The position numbers and the translations under genes were made by a program. A model generated the notes under the pieces. The model was not told where the DNA came from. It saw nothing but the letters and a program-made list of their open reading frames with translations, and made no database searches. From Kalaharituber pfeilii (lineage: Eukaryota > Ascomycota > Pezizomycetes > Pezizales > Pezizaceae), in assembly GCA_015179045.1 (NCBI GenBank), contig WHUZ01000044.1, positions 1-64,000 of the forward strand: 64,000 nt of DNA. The letters run 5' to 3'. Of this stretch, positions 24,103-36,329 are shown piece after piece. The stretch's first letter is position 1, and every line of letters begins with the position of its first letter.

Positions 24103-26354
24103 TCACACCCCAGTCCCAAACACCACAACTTCCAACACTGCGCTCTTCCCCCCCTTGACCGCCTCTACTGCCTCCTTGATTAACCCATCTAACTCGTCCA
24201 CCTTCGTCGCCCTGCCTGCCCACAACTCTCCGCCTGCAGCTGCTTTTGCAATCCCAGCGTAATCTGGCGACGGCTCAAATTCAATACACAATTCCTCGTT
24301 TGTAGCGCTTGCGGAGAGGCCGTTGGGATGTACGAGGAGAGCGCTACGACGAGGAGCGTTCCATCCTGTTCAACACGTTACATTAGCATATTTACTCCCA
24401 CAGAGCTAATGAATTGACTGAGATGGTGTTTTTGCGAACCCTTATTATTAATAACGACAGTGAAGAAGGGGATATTATATCTTCGAGATATCCAGTACAC
24501 GGATGCGGGAACGGCAAACAAGAATGTTCCATCTCCCACAATTGCGGCTACGAAACGGCCAGAGTTTGGAACGCCCTTATCGAGAGCGAGTTTCATTCCG
24601 AGCGCGGCTCCGCCGAACCAGCCCACTGGTAAATCTATTAGCCATGATCAACTGGGAAACAGATTTATATCAGACTGCTCACGTCCTCCAGCACCAGAGT
24701 TCCTAAAGAATAGCTAGTTGTTAGCATTGCAAACCATTGTTTCTGTTGCGAAGCAAGACTTACAGAATAGATCCAGGTTCCGTCATCTTCAATTGGTCAA
24801 CCAAGGCCACTGTAAGTTGGGTCAGTGTCAGTCTATACCAAACCAGCCCTCAATACATACTCGTCTGTGTCACCGCTTCCAAACAAATCACGGTATCCTC
24901 TGGCAATAACGCTTTCAACCTCTTCGCCAGGTACGCTGACGACAATGCTCTATCCTCTCTCGGCTTCGCCAGCAACTCTAACTTGTCCTGTCTCTCTTCC
25001 CACTCCTTCTTCAAATTCTCAAATCTAGGCTTATACTCCGTCGAGTACGGCTTAACCAATCCCGCAATAGCATGATTCAATTGCTTCAAGAACGTCTCAG
25101 CATCAGCCTTGAAACGGGCCTTAGCGGAAATGTAGAATACTGGCATCTGCTGCTTCATTGGGTCCACGTCAATGTGCCAGATGGCGGAGGTTGTTGGTTT
25201 GCAGAGAGTTGGTATCCATGGGACATCGCAGTCTAGGACAATAATTACATCTGCTTTTGTGATCCATGGATGGTTTCCGTATGCAAGTCCAATACATCCT
25301 GATCAGCTGTGTTAGCATTCCGAAAATGATAAAAAAAAGTGGGAGTGCCTACCTGGATGTGTAGAGGGGAAGCACATATCACTTGCATTCGTATCCAGCA
25401 CTCTTATCGGCAACGTATCCGCCAACTTCACCAACTCCCTCACCGCATTATGATTCCTCCCCACATACCCCGTGACCACCAATGGGTTCTGTGCGCCCAC
25501 AAGAGCCACTGCAATTTCCTTGACCGCATTCTCCGGAAGCGCAGCAGGTGCAACTGGACCCCAAACCGACATATCCAAGTGATAAGGCTCGATGTCCTCT
25601 TCAAGAACTTCCCTCGCTGCACTGATGTACACTGGACCCTTAGGATCCGAGGTAGCATATTGAAGGGCTCGCATGATCATTTGTTTGATGTTTTTCCCCG
25701 TCTTCACCTCACATTCTGTGCTCACTTCTCAGTACCCATCCTCAATCGCCCTGAGTGAAGACAATAACATACCATACCGGCAATACTGCCTCACAATCCC
25801 CCCTGATCCGGTACATCCTGAATATAGTGAATAAATTCTGTCCTGGATCCTCTCATCTCTCCCTCCTGCGTAAACGGACTCAACCCCGCAAATATCAGGA
25901 CGGGGCGCGCCCGCAGCTCGCATTGTGCACTGCAGCACCTAGGCCCTGTGTTCCTACGTCCACATGCACAATCACTGCTTGTGGCTTTCCGGTAATAAGG
26001 GCCATCCCATGGGCGCAAGAGAGCGCCACCATCTCGTTTGGACATGTTATGATCTTTGGAAAGTTGGGCGTCTTCTCGCGTTGGCCTTTGACGAGAGCCT
26101 CCAAAATTGAAGGATGGTCGGAGCCTGGTAATGGAAGAAGCATACATTAGTGTTCCTGTCTGGAACTATGAGTTATCCGTATGCAGGAAGACATCAAACC
26201 AAGGTTAACAAAACAATGGGTGATTCCGGCCTACGAGTGTAATTGTTAGCAATCACTCCTGTGGGACAATGACCATCTCGAGAGAACCGGCGGGTTATGT
26301 TGCATTGCTCACCTCTCCCAAAACCTCGAAGAAAGCAAACGACGCTGTATACAT
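24103..26354 (-). CDS. Acetolactate synthase-like thiamine-diphosphate enzyme, two frame breaks
   Basis: Nine exons: 26354-26313, 26230-26200, 26124-25773, 25715-25353, 25298-24861, 24809-24764, 24702-24683, 24634-24440 and 24365-24103, about 583 residues if intact. The fold order is that of ThDP enzymes such as acetolactate synthase and benzoylformate decarboxylase. The Pyr domain has the activating Glu in CPNEMVALSCAHG. The middle domain includes WHIDVDP. The PP domain has the ThDP/Mg motif GDGTFLF followed by VVINN. The substrate is unknown. Exon 3 holds two one-base deficits. At 25901-25905 the frame must change between GRAP and VLIFAGLSP, and at 25798-25803 between DVPDQ and IVRQYCRY. 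Both are in G/C runs. Every other junction keeps phase, and adding one base at each place closes the frame exactly. Either the gene is freshly inactivated or the assembly miscounts homopolymers. The start gives MYTASFAFFEVLGE, usual for the family. Confidence 0.8.
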
Positions 26355-27259
26355 GGTGCTGTTGTAATGCAGGATATTTGGTAGCTCAGGCGAAGTAGTT
26401 TATCGATGAAGGATCTCGTAGGGCAGAGAGCAACGCAGACAGTGCAAAGAAATGTCGAAACCTATCAACTGGTGGGATACCAAAGCATGTATGCCCTGCA
26501 GTTGGCTTCCTTCAACGGAGAAGCAAGAAAAAGCAATTAGCAAGAAAGCAGCCAAATACTTTATTTGACTGGATCACATACCTCTAGTATCTCAGGAATC
26601 TATATAATGAAACACAGCCTCTAATTTACAAACAACGGCTTATATACCCTTCACTGGGATAGCTCCACCGCAGATCTTGCCTGCGTCTCTCCTCTCATGA
26701 AGCAGGGACAGTGGGTGGGATTGTCCCGCACCCAAGCCCGCTGAAGCAATTACATAACTGAGTAAGAGACCGCTCTGGTGCAGCACATGGCACTGCGTCC
26801 ATTCTCCGCTGTTACCCGGCTGGCTAGTGCCCGCCGCCAAGCCCCCGCTAGGAGGGGAAGTGGGGTAGCTAAGCCGGGATAGTGGGGCGCTGTTCACAGA
26901 GCTCCTTCGGGCGCCTGCTTAGATGGTAGCAAGCTCCTCAACTGCTAGTGGACACGGAGGGGCCGTTGCAGTGATGAGATGAGACGAGAGTAGATAATAT
27001 AGACCTGATGAATACATGAGAGAGCACAAATAACCGAAAACAGGAAACAACCCAAACACTGCCTCCCTCTCCAGCTGCACCAAACGAAACAAAATAACAA
27101 AAACCTCTTGAAAATCACACTTTACCTTTTATCTAACGCAGAGTCGTAAACATGCCATCCCATCAGAGAATAGTGAAATCCGTCAAACTAACATTGAGAA
27201 AAAAATAATAATAATGATAATAATCATCCTGTAGTATCTGCCATACAACCGAAAACCCC
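26355..27259. other. Spacer upstream of the ThDP enzyme, downstream of eIF5B
   Basis: A 905-bp spacer. It has a GC-richer patch at about 26640-26930 and an AT-rich stretch with ATAATAATAATGATAATAATAAT-like repeats at about 27203-27228 next to the eIF5B stop. No coding evidence. Confidence 0.55.
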
Positions 27260-30200
27260 CTATGCAATATTAAACACTTTCTTCAACTGCACAATCAACG
27301 CCCAGTCTTCTTTGGCCACCTCGTCTCTGTAATGATTCTTGAGAGTATCAATAGTAACTCTGCTGATGTGACTGTACAGTGTGTCCTTCTCGTCAAGTTG
27401 ACGGCCGTATAATGGCTGATTAGGTCCTTCAACCTTGATAGCTACCGATGGTTGTCCTTTCTTGACCAAGGTAACAGGCTTGTGGTTGATGTGCATGGAT
27501 GTTCTACGCAACATGGTCAGCGGGTGTGCAAAGAGAAAAAAAAAAGAAAAGAAAAGGAAAGAAAAGTGGGAGCCAGGAACGTACACTCTGCCTAGCACAA
27601 CGGCATCCCTCTCTCCAGTGACCGCGTTTTGTTTAACAGCTGCAATAGGAGTACCAATTCGGAGTGAACCTTCGATAACATCCACGCCAACAACAATCGG
27701 ATCCTTTTTGTTGAAAACGGATACTGGTGACAGGACGCATGGGAACACGGCCTGGGCAGCTGATTCCTGCCGCTTAGCTTCGAGCATCTGTTTCTGGTAT
27801 GCAGTAAACGAATCAAACAGATGGTAGATGATATCTGCGGTAAAGATCTTCACACCAACTTCATCTGCATATTGCTGAGCTTCTTTATCGATCTTGACAT
27901 CAAAGCAAAGCATGACAGCAAATTCTTTGTTCTTCTCCAACATAATTCCTGCCCGCATGACATCTCGCTTGTAGACAGGACCAATGGATATGGATGACAC
28001 CTACATTTTCATTAGTATTGGTTACGAGTCACAAGATACATGTCAGATGATTACAAACCGGAATTTTGCTTGTTCTCAGAAATTCCAACAACGCTTCCAA
28101 GGATCCAAGAGTAGAAGCCTGGACAGCTACACCCTTGCCTGTCGTAGAAACTTTGCTAAGCAAGTTCTCCAAATCGCTCATAACTTCTTCCTCCAAATCC
28201 TCTTCATCGTCATCAGGGCCACACACGAGCAGTCTCGAACCAGCAATTGCATTCTCAAGATCGTTTGCAGCAATCTTGACACCAAGCGCTGCCTTGACCT
28301 CCTTATGATGCACATATTGTGACTTAACTCGTAACTCCTTTAGAGGCTGTGGTGTAAGCAGGGCTCGGATATTCGTTGATATCGCTCCGTTCAAACCGCA
28401 CAGTACTATTCGGTCACCCTCACGAAGAACACCGTTCGACAAGATGACGTCAATCGTTGTTCCTAAGCCTTCAATGACCTTCACTTCTAAAACTGTACAC
28501 TCCAATTCTGAGAGGTACATCAATTTGCCGGCCATACGTTCTTGTGTGAGAGTAACCAACAGCTTGAGCATATCGGGGATACCCTCTCCAGTATGAGCCG
28601 AAGTAGGCACTAAGGAAACGTATTTAGCCATATTTTTGTTCTCGTAGAAGACTTCAGCGTTAAGGCCTTGCTCAGCGAACGCAAGCTTTGTTTGGGTCAA
28701 ACGATCCTGGAACTCGGCCTGTACGGACTTCTTTTGCTTAGAGAGAGAGTCTCTAAAGCCGTTGTCGGGAATCGCTTTCCAGTCATAGAGACGATCGATC
28801 TTGTTCAAGGCGACAATGAAGGGAGTCTTTCTGTCTCTAAGAAGCTTAATAGACTCAAGGGTTTGCGGTTCCAGCCCGTGCATGATATCGACAACGAGAA
28901 TTGCGATATTGCAGAGGGATGAACCACGAGAACGCAGATTAGTGAAGGACTCGTGCCCAGGGGTATCAATGACCAACAAGCCGGGGATCTTAAAGTCCAT
29001 TTTGTTGTCCTAGAACAAAATGTTAATATATAAGGCGAATATTAGCACAATATGCAGAGTACTTACAGTATTAACCACGGCAGTCTTCTGTTTGATGGCA
29101 TCTACTGGGAAGTATGTGGCACCAATCTGTTGGGTAATACCACCAGCTTCGCCTCCTTGTACATCTGTTTGTCGAACCTTATCAAGCAATTTGGTTTTAC
29201 CTGTATCGACGTGCCCAAGAATACAGCAAATTGGAGAACGGAGATTATCCTTTGATGCTGCGGCTTTGGCCTCTTCATGCTGCCTCCTCCGCCGTTCCGC
29301 TGCTTCCTCTTTGCGTTTCTTCTCTGCCAGAGTTCTCTTTGAAGACTCTTCCTCGCTTTCCTCATCTTCAGTCTCTTCAGTAGGCTTGGCCTGCTTCGCA
29401 GGGGCCTTCGCAGGCACTGCTTTACCAACTGGAAGTGTAGTCTTCGCAGATGCAGCTGCGGGTTTTGCCGTAGCACCATTGGCAGCTGCTTTCGCCGGCT
29501 TAGCAGGCTTCTCTTCCTCTTCCTCCTCTTCCGTTTCTTGATCCCAAGATTCCTTGATATTGCCCTCATCGTCAATGGCCTTCTCCCAGTCGTCAATAAC
29601 ATCTCCATCAGCTAAGGCTTCCGCCTCCGCCGCCGCCGCCGCAGCTGTAGCTCGGTTAGCAAGTCTCGGAATGTTTCCTACAGAACACTTACCTTCTTCT
29701 TCCTCCCGCTTCCTCCGCTCCTCTTCTTCTTTCGCTGCCTTTTCAGCAGCTATCCGTTCCTCCTCAGCCTTCTTTTCTGCTGCCTTTGCTGCCTCCTCTT
29801 CAGCCTCTTTTTCGGCCTTAGATTTGTCCCCAGGTTTCTTTTTCTTCTTATCATAAACAGGCTTGACCTTTTTGGCACCTCCCTCCTCTAAACCTGCAAC
29901 TTTGACCCCGGATTCAAGTAGTTGCTGTAGGCGTAGCTGCTCCCTCTGCCTAGCCTCTTTTTGAGCTTTTGTAAGCAACTTCCCTTCCTTCTTCAGCTGC
30001 TCCCTCTTCTCTTTTTCCTTCTCCTTCTTTCTTGCTTTGGCTTCCTCTTTCCTCTTTTCTTCCTCTTGGCGTAATCGCTCTTCCTCCTCCTCACGTCTTC
30101 TCTCCTCCTCCTCAAGCCTCTTCATCTCCTCTTCTTGTCTTCTCAGCATCTCTTGGCGCTCCTGAAGGGCCTTGAGAGCTTGGGCCTTGAGAACAGCTGT

Positions 30201-30934
30201 CATTTTCTTTCCTTTTGCTGCTGCTGCTGGTGCTGCTGGCGCAGCCGCAGGTTTTGGCGCTTCTTTTGGTACTTCTTCTGCGGCAGGTTTAGATTCATCC
30301 TTCGCTGCTGCTGCCTTTGCTTTTGCTCTTGCTGCCTGTAATATTTTTAGTTAAGATGAAAGAAGTTCAAAATCGGGGAATATAACGTTCATACCGCTTC
30401 CTTCTTTTTCTGCTTTTCTCGTTCTTTTTTCTCCTTCTCCTTCTCCTTCTTAGATTTCACCCTAATGTCACCTCCTGCACCAGCGTCATCTTCATCTTCG
30501 TCCTCATCCTTGGGCATAGGGCTTGTTGGTTTCTCCTGTTGTACTTGTTTTCCCCCCTTCTTCCCCTTCTTGATAGGCCCGAATTCATCATCATCGATTT
30601 CTGTGACCGCTACAGGTGCTTTGGCCTCGTAATTGACAGCTGGTTCTTCAGGTGGGGAGGGCTCAGCAACCTTCTCTTCGTCATCGATGACATTCTTGCC
30701 CTTCTTCTTCTTTTTGCCTTGGTTCTTCCTGATGGCCCCCAAAAGCCCACCGCTCATGAAATCATCATCCACGCTGGCAGTTGGAGGTGTCGAGTCCTGT
30801 GGCTTCGATTCAGGCTCAGGCTCAGGTTCCTTCTGCGGCGCTTCCTTGACAGCCTCCGCCGGTGGGGCGGTGTCAATTTCGTCCTCCCAAGAGTTATCAA
30901 CAGCCTTCTTGCTTTTCTTGTCCTTTTTCGCCAT
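27260..30934 (-). CDS. FUN12: Eukaryotic translation initiation factor 5B (eIF5B)
   Basis: Six exons: 30934-30395, 30335-29693, 29644-29067, 29009-28059, 28000-27585 and 27503-27260. They sum to 3372 nt (1123 residues). eIF5B is the IF2-type GTPase that joins the ribosomal subunits. The N-terminal 500 residues are Lys/Glu-rich, low-complexity and coiled-coil-like. The G domain starts at about residue 538 with G1 GHVDTGKT, then [10 protein letters not shown] (G2), DTPGH (G3) and NKID (G4). Domains II-IV follow and the protein ends [12 protein letters not shown], the conserved C-terminus. The 48-nt intron (29645-29692) and the 81-nt intron (27504-27584) are multiples of three without stops, so their retention would still give a full-length product. 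The start [10 protein letters not shown] is typical of fungal orthologs. Confidence 0.93.
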
Positions 30935-32819
30935 CGTGAACGGCCCAAGTGTTGATGAAGGAGATCTATAAGGTTATGATGTTTCGATTCCCGTATATTC
31001 AGGGCTCTTTCTTCGAAAAGAACTACAGGGCGGGGGTAGACAATTGATTTTGAATGAAAGCGTCTTTGTGCAGGAAGTAAGTATAGGTATGGGGGGGAGT
31101 AGTCAGGAACAGAAAGGCTTTTCAGATTGGTGGGGGTTGCTTAGTACAAGTATCAGGTGGCATGCCACTTAGTGGGGAAACACCAATTTGTACGGTCCTG
31201 CACGAGAAAAAAAAAGAAAGAAGGGACTTAGAAGACCGATTTCTGCAGACTAGTAAACGAACAATAGTCTCGTAACCGGTAGACGCTTACTTCATGTGCC
31301 CAGAGCTCATAACATGTACTATCATAGTATCATCTATATTTGACATTGCTTCCTCTTTTGAAAAATGAGTATGATGAGGATGATGGAATTCTTACTTATT
31401 TTTTCTTCTTGCTTTTCATACATAACTCCCTGAACTCTCGATTCTTGATTGTCCAATCCTAATGTGTAGTATATATGCATGTTGGATGGCGGGGATGTGA
31501 TTGGCATACGTGGGGATCTCGGATACATCGCCCGTCCCTAACGACAACCTTCTTACAGTGCGATAACGTTATCCAGCATTTCAAAAATACGAAGTATACT
31601 TCCACGCACTTCAGCCTCTTGCATTATGGGAACCTTCATTGCCATTACGAGCCGGCCTAGTAATCACGTCAGTGCCTGATAGTATGTCTGTTCAAGTTCA
31701 GCAGGTGGTGATGCTGTCCTGCTAGCAGTTGAGACGAACATGAAAAAGCAAACCGCAAGGATTCCAGTATGACTGGACGGCGGCGAACTGGATGCGTATG
31801 CTTCCTGTCCGCGGAACCAACGCACGTTTGCATCGGCAAGCTTGGCCCAGTGGGGCGGACGAGTCATGCTCAGTTCAGTCATGGCGCAGGGCTTTGCCGC
31901 TGGCTCTGGGCTCAGCATCTGGCTGCGACAGCTACTAGTACAACTGCTTAGCAAGCGGCGGCTACTAGTAGCCCACGCAGAGTCTCATACCAAGCCCCTA
32001 GCCTACCCGCTATAGGGTACTGTACTAGCCTCCAGCTGAGTTGTCCCGTACAGTATGTACCAATTCATAGGCATGCTGCTAGGTAGCGATATCGATAAGA
32101 CGGACCCAGGCGAGCAGTGGGGGCAGTGGTGCCGAGCAGCTGCTGGCCGCGGTGGGAAGTGCGCACGCCGTCCGGCTCCCCGCCTCGCCCGCCCACAAAG
32201 TACGCAACGTACGCAATCCCTACACGCACCCTGCCTCCGCACTTCTCGTTGCGCAACCCCTTCCCCCCCCATGCTAAGTCATCCCAACCCGTTCAATGCT
32301 AGAGCCCCGCCTCCCGCCTCCCGCCTCTCGAGCTCCTCCTCTCCACTGGTATAAAGCTAACCGCCCCACCCCCCCCCCCCCCACCCGTGCAAATCCGCCC
32401 CACCGAGAGCGTCCCGCCCAGACACCCCAGCCATCTGAGATAGTACTCACCTCATCTCTAGCCTCCCCCCTCCCCCCTCCCCCTCCCCCCCCCCCTTCCC
32501 TCTCCTTACCCCGTGCCCACTCCTCTGCAGTTCATGTCACCGCCCCCTGAGCTTGCTGCTACTTCTTGAATGACGCCCTAATTTCCTGTTCCCTGCGTCC
32601 AGAAATACATATTGCGAATTCTAGCTCATCCGCGCGGGATCAGCTCATCTGCTGTTTGGGAAGCTCGAATTTACTTTCAGGCTCTCTCTAACTTCAGCTG
32701 TCTCCGCAACCAACGCAGTCAGAACTTTTGAGCCACTACATCGTGTTACTCATTGTGACATAAAGCAACTACCAGACTTCTCATCATCGATCACTCCGAA
32801 TTCTTTCCGATCAGCAGCT
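30935..32819. other. Divergent promoter region between eIF5B and the orphan membrane protein
   Basis: A 1.9-kb spacer between divergent genes. Beginning at about 31780 it is GC-rich, and at 32350-32520 strongly C-rich, with C14 at 32369-32382 and a CT-rich block at 32461-32500. C-rich blocks of this kind are common in fungal promoters, here upstream of the plus-strand gene. The small frames are low-complexity. Confidence 0.6.
32369..32500 (+). promoter_or_regulatory. C/CT-rich putative promoter block
   Basis: A cluster of C-runs (C14 at 32369-32382, then CCCCCCTCCCCCC-like sequence at 32465-32500) 320-450 bp upstream of the ORF at 32820. Pyrimidine tracts upstream of starts are typical of fungal promoters. 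The assignment is inferred from position and composition only. Confidence 0.35.
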
Positions 32820-33842
32820 ATGCCTGCCAAAGCTATCCCATTCATCGCCGTAGCTGTACTTGCAACCGGCATCTTCATCTACCAGAATCGGGAGCAAATT
32901 ATCGATCTCTATGAGCGCGGACGGGAGAAGCTCGCTCGACAACTGCATAAAATGGCAGATTCTGTGGGCCCCCGGCAGCGGGAGGCTCCTTTGGGATATT
33001 CCGACAGGAGGAGAGAATCCTTCGAAGAGCGATTCAGCAGGGAGGAGGAGGTGGAAAGCTTCCTACATGCCCCAATATCAACTGGTCGAGCGTCAGCACC
33101 ACCCTCCACTGGTGAATTCAGACACAGGAATCCTACCAGAAGCTACCTAGAGCAAGAATCGAACCATGTATTGTATGACTTCGCCTCCGATAGCAAAGAC
33201 ATTCCCATGGAACGTCTTAGCAGGCCGCGAGATAGTATTACGTACGAGAAGGAGCTTCCCCCACCCCCACTTCCCCCGCGGCGTCAGCAAACACCTCCAC
33301 CTCCATCAGAATTAGCACCCTCTGAAAGTGGTTACGGATCCGAACGTACTGCTGTGGTGATCTCTCCTCCCATTAGGCCCCAACCGTCGCCTCTCTCTAG
33401 GGTTCAAGAGCAGTCCGAAAAATCTCCAACGCCTGCTGCAATTCCAATCGCTGCTGCCGTTGTTACCGGGGCTACTTCAGGCACAGCGGTTGCATTGGCA
33501 GCACCTGACATCATGGCTACGTTTCCTTCCTCACCCAGTACACTTTCTTCCAGGCCAGAATCCATTCACTCTTCAAGTGGGAGCGAACCAGATGTTCTCC
33601 CTCCTAACCCGTTCGAGGCAAGTGCACACTACATAAGTATTCAAGAATGGGCAAACAATGCAAGTAGTGGAGATAGCACTCCGTCAACGCCGACGGCACC
33701 ATCCGAGATTGGGAGCGTTGCAGGGGAAGTGGTAGATATTCCGGATGTCGTGAGTGACTTTGGGTCTAACTCTGATGGGGACTTTGAGGATGCAGCTAGT
33801 TGGACAGAGGTGGGCAGTGAAACCAGTGAGAACGACTATTAA
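32820..33842 (+). CDS. Orphan single-pass membrane-anchored, Pro-rich protein
   Basis: An uninterrupted 340-codon ORF with no recognised family. Residues 6-20 (IPFIAVAVLATGIFI) form an N-terminal membrane anchor, followed by a basic amphipathic stretch (NREQIIDLYERGREKLARQL). The middle is disordered and proline-rich, with PPPPLPPRR and TPPPPSEL, which look like SH3 or profilin ligands. An Ala/Val-rich patch at about residues 205-225 (IPIAAAVVTGATSGTAVALA) might be a second weak hydrophobic segment. The C-terminus is acidic, ending in a Ser/Glu/Asp tail (SWTEVGSETSENDY). The biased but non-repetitive composition, and a stop-free frame with the ATG followed at once by a membrane helix, support a real gene. 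The topology and any scaffold role are guesses. Confidence 0.72.
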   Translation: MPAKAIPFIAVAVLATGIFIYQNREQIIDLYERGREKLARQLHKMADSVGPRQREAPLGYSDRRRESFEERFSREEEVESFLHAPISTGRASAPPSTGEFRHRNPTRSYLEQESNHVLYDFASDSKDIPMERLSRPRDSITYEKELPPPPLPPRRQQTPPPPSELAPSESGYGSERTAVVISPPIRPQPSPLSRVQEQSEKSPTPAAIPIAAAVVTGATSGTAVALAAPDIMATFPSSPSTLSSRPESIHSSSGSEPDVLPPNPFEASAHYISIQEWANNASSGDSTPSTPTAPSEIGSVAGEVVDIPDVVSDFGSNSDGDFEDAASWTEVGSETSENDY

Positions 33843-36329
33843 CTGTCAGTTACTCGAGCTCAATTTACTGCAGAGAGGTTAAGATAATGCCTCTATGAAT
33901 ATCCTAAGCCGGCAATACCATATTTTATCGTAATACCTCATTGCGTAACAGGTCAAGATTGCATATATAACTCAAGGCATCCATCGTAGCAGTGATAACA
34001 CTATATCGATGGAAGTTTTTCGATCCGGCTTGCCACTTTTTCTTGGTCTCTGCATTGTCTTTCATCACGGATTATTACATTTCATCTTGCTTTTTCTTGA
34101 CATACATTTTACATGGCTATGGGGACAGAAATGACATCACATATACTGGACAGTTGCCATAAAAATGGGGAACAATTGCCTTTGCTTCACAGGATTGGAG
34201 AAATACGGCGCGTTTCATGGGAACATTGGGATTTTGCTTTGATTGGAGACTCATTTGTGATTTTTGTTCTCTTGCCGTATTTTTATTTTTTCTGCGTCTT
34301 GCTTCGTTTATCAAAACTACTTTGTTTCGCGGTTTGATGCTCTTAGTTCTGCTCCGCACAGGAGTACATGAAATTTGAGAAATCTACTTGCAACGTCACA
34401 AAAAAAGTTGTGCTTCAATTTTGCGAGCAAATGGAATTGAATATCAATATTGCTTCTGCACGGACCGTATACTTATAAAAAGCTCATGATATTACTGGAC
34501 AAAACGTGACGATTGTCATTGGCAGCCTTGTTACCTCAGGGTAAGTGGCTGCAGATTCACGATTCCCGCAGCCGCTCAGGCAATGCTACCATCCTCTGCA
34601 TAAATCGCTCGTTGGAGACGAGCCATTCAAGAAGGAAGCGTACCAGTTGATATTTCGTAGGCCCAATACTTCGCAGAGTATTCTACATTACTCTTCTGTA
34701 CAGTCCAGGGTAATGATGAACAGTACTTCCCACCACCACCAAACGCGCCCGTGCATCTCCTGAACCATTGCGGTCCAAATGGCATCATCGCCCTAACTAT
34801 AGGGCATACTCCCATGTCCAACGTCTCATTCAATAGTTTTCAAAATCTGGATCTCGATCCAGAGCACCCGCACTCTACCGTTTGGAGCTTAGTTCAAGTC
34901 CTTCAGATGTTGAGCGGGACTAGCCATTAAGGTTAAACAGTGACATAAAGACACACTCGAAGCGACCGATACCATTCAACCTACGAGGTCAATTTAACCT
35001 CTCAACTTGAAGAGCATTTATGTTCAAGAGATAAACTATATGTACTTCCTGACCTCACTGAAGGAAGGCCTGGGTACGAGGACAGGCTACAACAGGTTCT
35101 ACTTGTTACATATTTCTCATCGATCGCAAGGGACTGCATGTATCGACTCCTCCCCACAAAGATAGACTAGCACCAGCTGACCATGCACATTGCCACATCG
35201 TAAGGAATGAAAGATGGGGCAGTCACAATGTATTCAAGGCCTGCGGGAATGCTTGCCAGTGCCCATTGGGCAAAAGGCACTTGATGAAGAAACCCCAAAC
35301 TGCAGCTCGGCTGCCCGCTCTCATCACATGACAACGTGAACCGTCAAACTCGGGCTCAACCGTGACGGACCCAAAATACTTCTCGCTGCCGGAAACTTAA
35401 AGGACTGTCTGGGGAGTGGGAACTCGCAAAAACCCGCGAAGAGTCTGTCAACGTCTTTGCATGGTGGTACCACTCCACCCCGCTCCTCCCGGCCCCTCCT
35501 CACCCCTCCCCTCGCCTCCCCAGTCCATTCTCCCCCCACCCCCAGCGAGTACCCTTTTGCTGCCAGAACTAACGATTGCGCAACAATCCCCCCAAGACAC
35601 GCATGCATGTCAACTCTAGTCACCCCCAGCAATTGTCCCCAACGGCTGTCACGAATCAGGATCGTCCATATGACTGAAGTACGTTGCATCTTCCCTCTAG
35701 TGGGTGTCATCTTCTGCATGTGAATAATTTTTTTCTGTAAACTGTTGGGCGAAGGCGCGAAGGCTCAGCATCCATCTGGGCTAACAGAGTGGGATTTAAA
35801 AAGTGTACTGTTGTGACATTGAACCATACATCTTAATCCAGCAAATAGGACGGATAGCTGGCGTCCACGGGCTTCTCTTGTTTTATTTTCTTGCTGAAGA
35901 ATACATTTGGTGTGCAGGTCCTAGTCAGGGTCTCCGGCCTACTTTGCCCTGGACGGACGCAGTGGTGAACCCCTCGTGACCGGACCCATCACCACCACCC
36001 ACTCCCCCACCGCTACCGCCGTCCCGCACACATTCTGCATGCGGCATATGTATGTATCTTGGGCTTTCGGTGTCTCCTCCGCCAGATTCCACATATTTTG
36101 CCCTCTTTCTCTCTCTACAAACCAACCTCCCCATTTCTGCCAACACGCTTCACTGGTGCCTATTTTGGCGCGAGACCTTCACGCGCCGCGGTGATATTCG
36201 ATCTAAAACGTCTCCACTTCAACCCCTTCCTTAATCCCAACCTACATCACCCAAACGCGTTCTCGTCCACGTTCGATCGCGCGTGTTGTACGCAGGAAGC
36301 AGGATTTTTTGACGTGCGGGGAGTCAAGA
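33843..36329. other. Intergenic region upstream of the Whi5-like gene
   Basis: A 2.5-kb spacer. It contains the 3' flank of the orphan gene (AT-rich to about 34500), then mixed sequence. A CT-rich block at 35465-35550 and C-rich runs at 35990-36020 and near 36130 suggest promoter and 5'-leader sequence of the Whi5-like gene. A long leader is plausible given that gene's class. No coding evidence. Confidence 0.55.

Noticed and set aside
27435..27827. 130-codon plus-strand frame opposite the eIF5B 3' exons
   Set aside because: Antisense to conserved eIF5B domain IV and to its intron; no features of its own.
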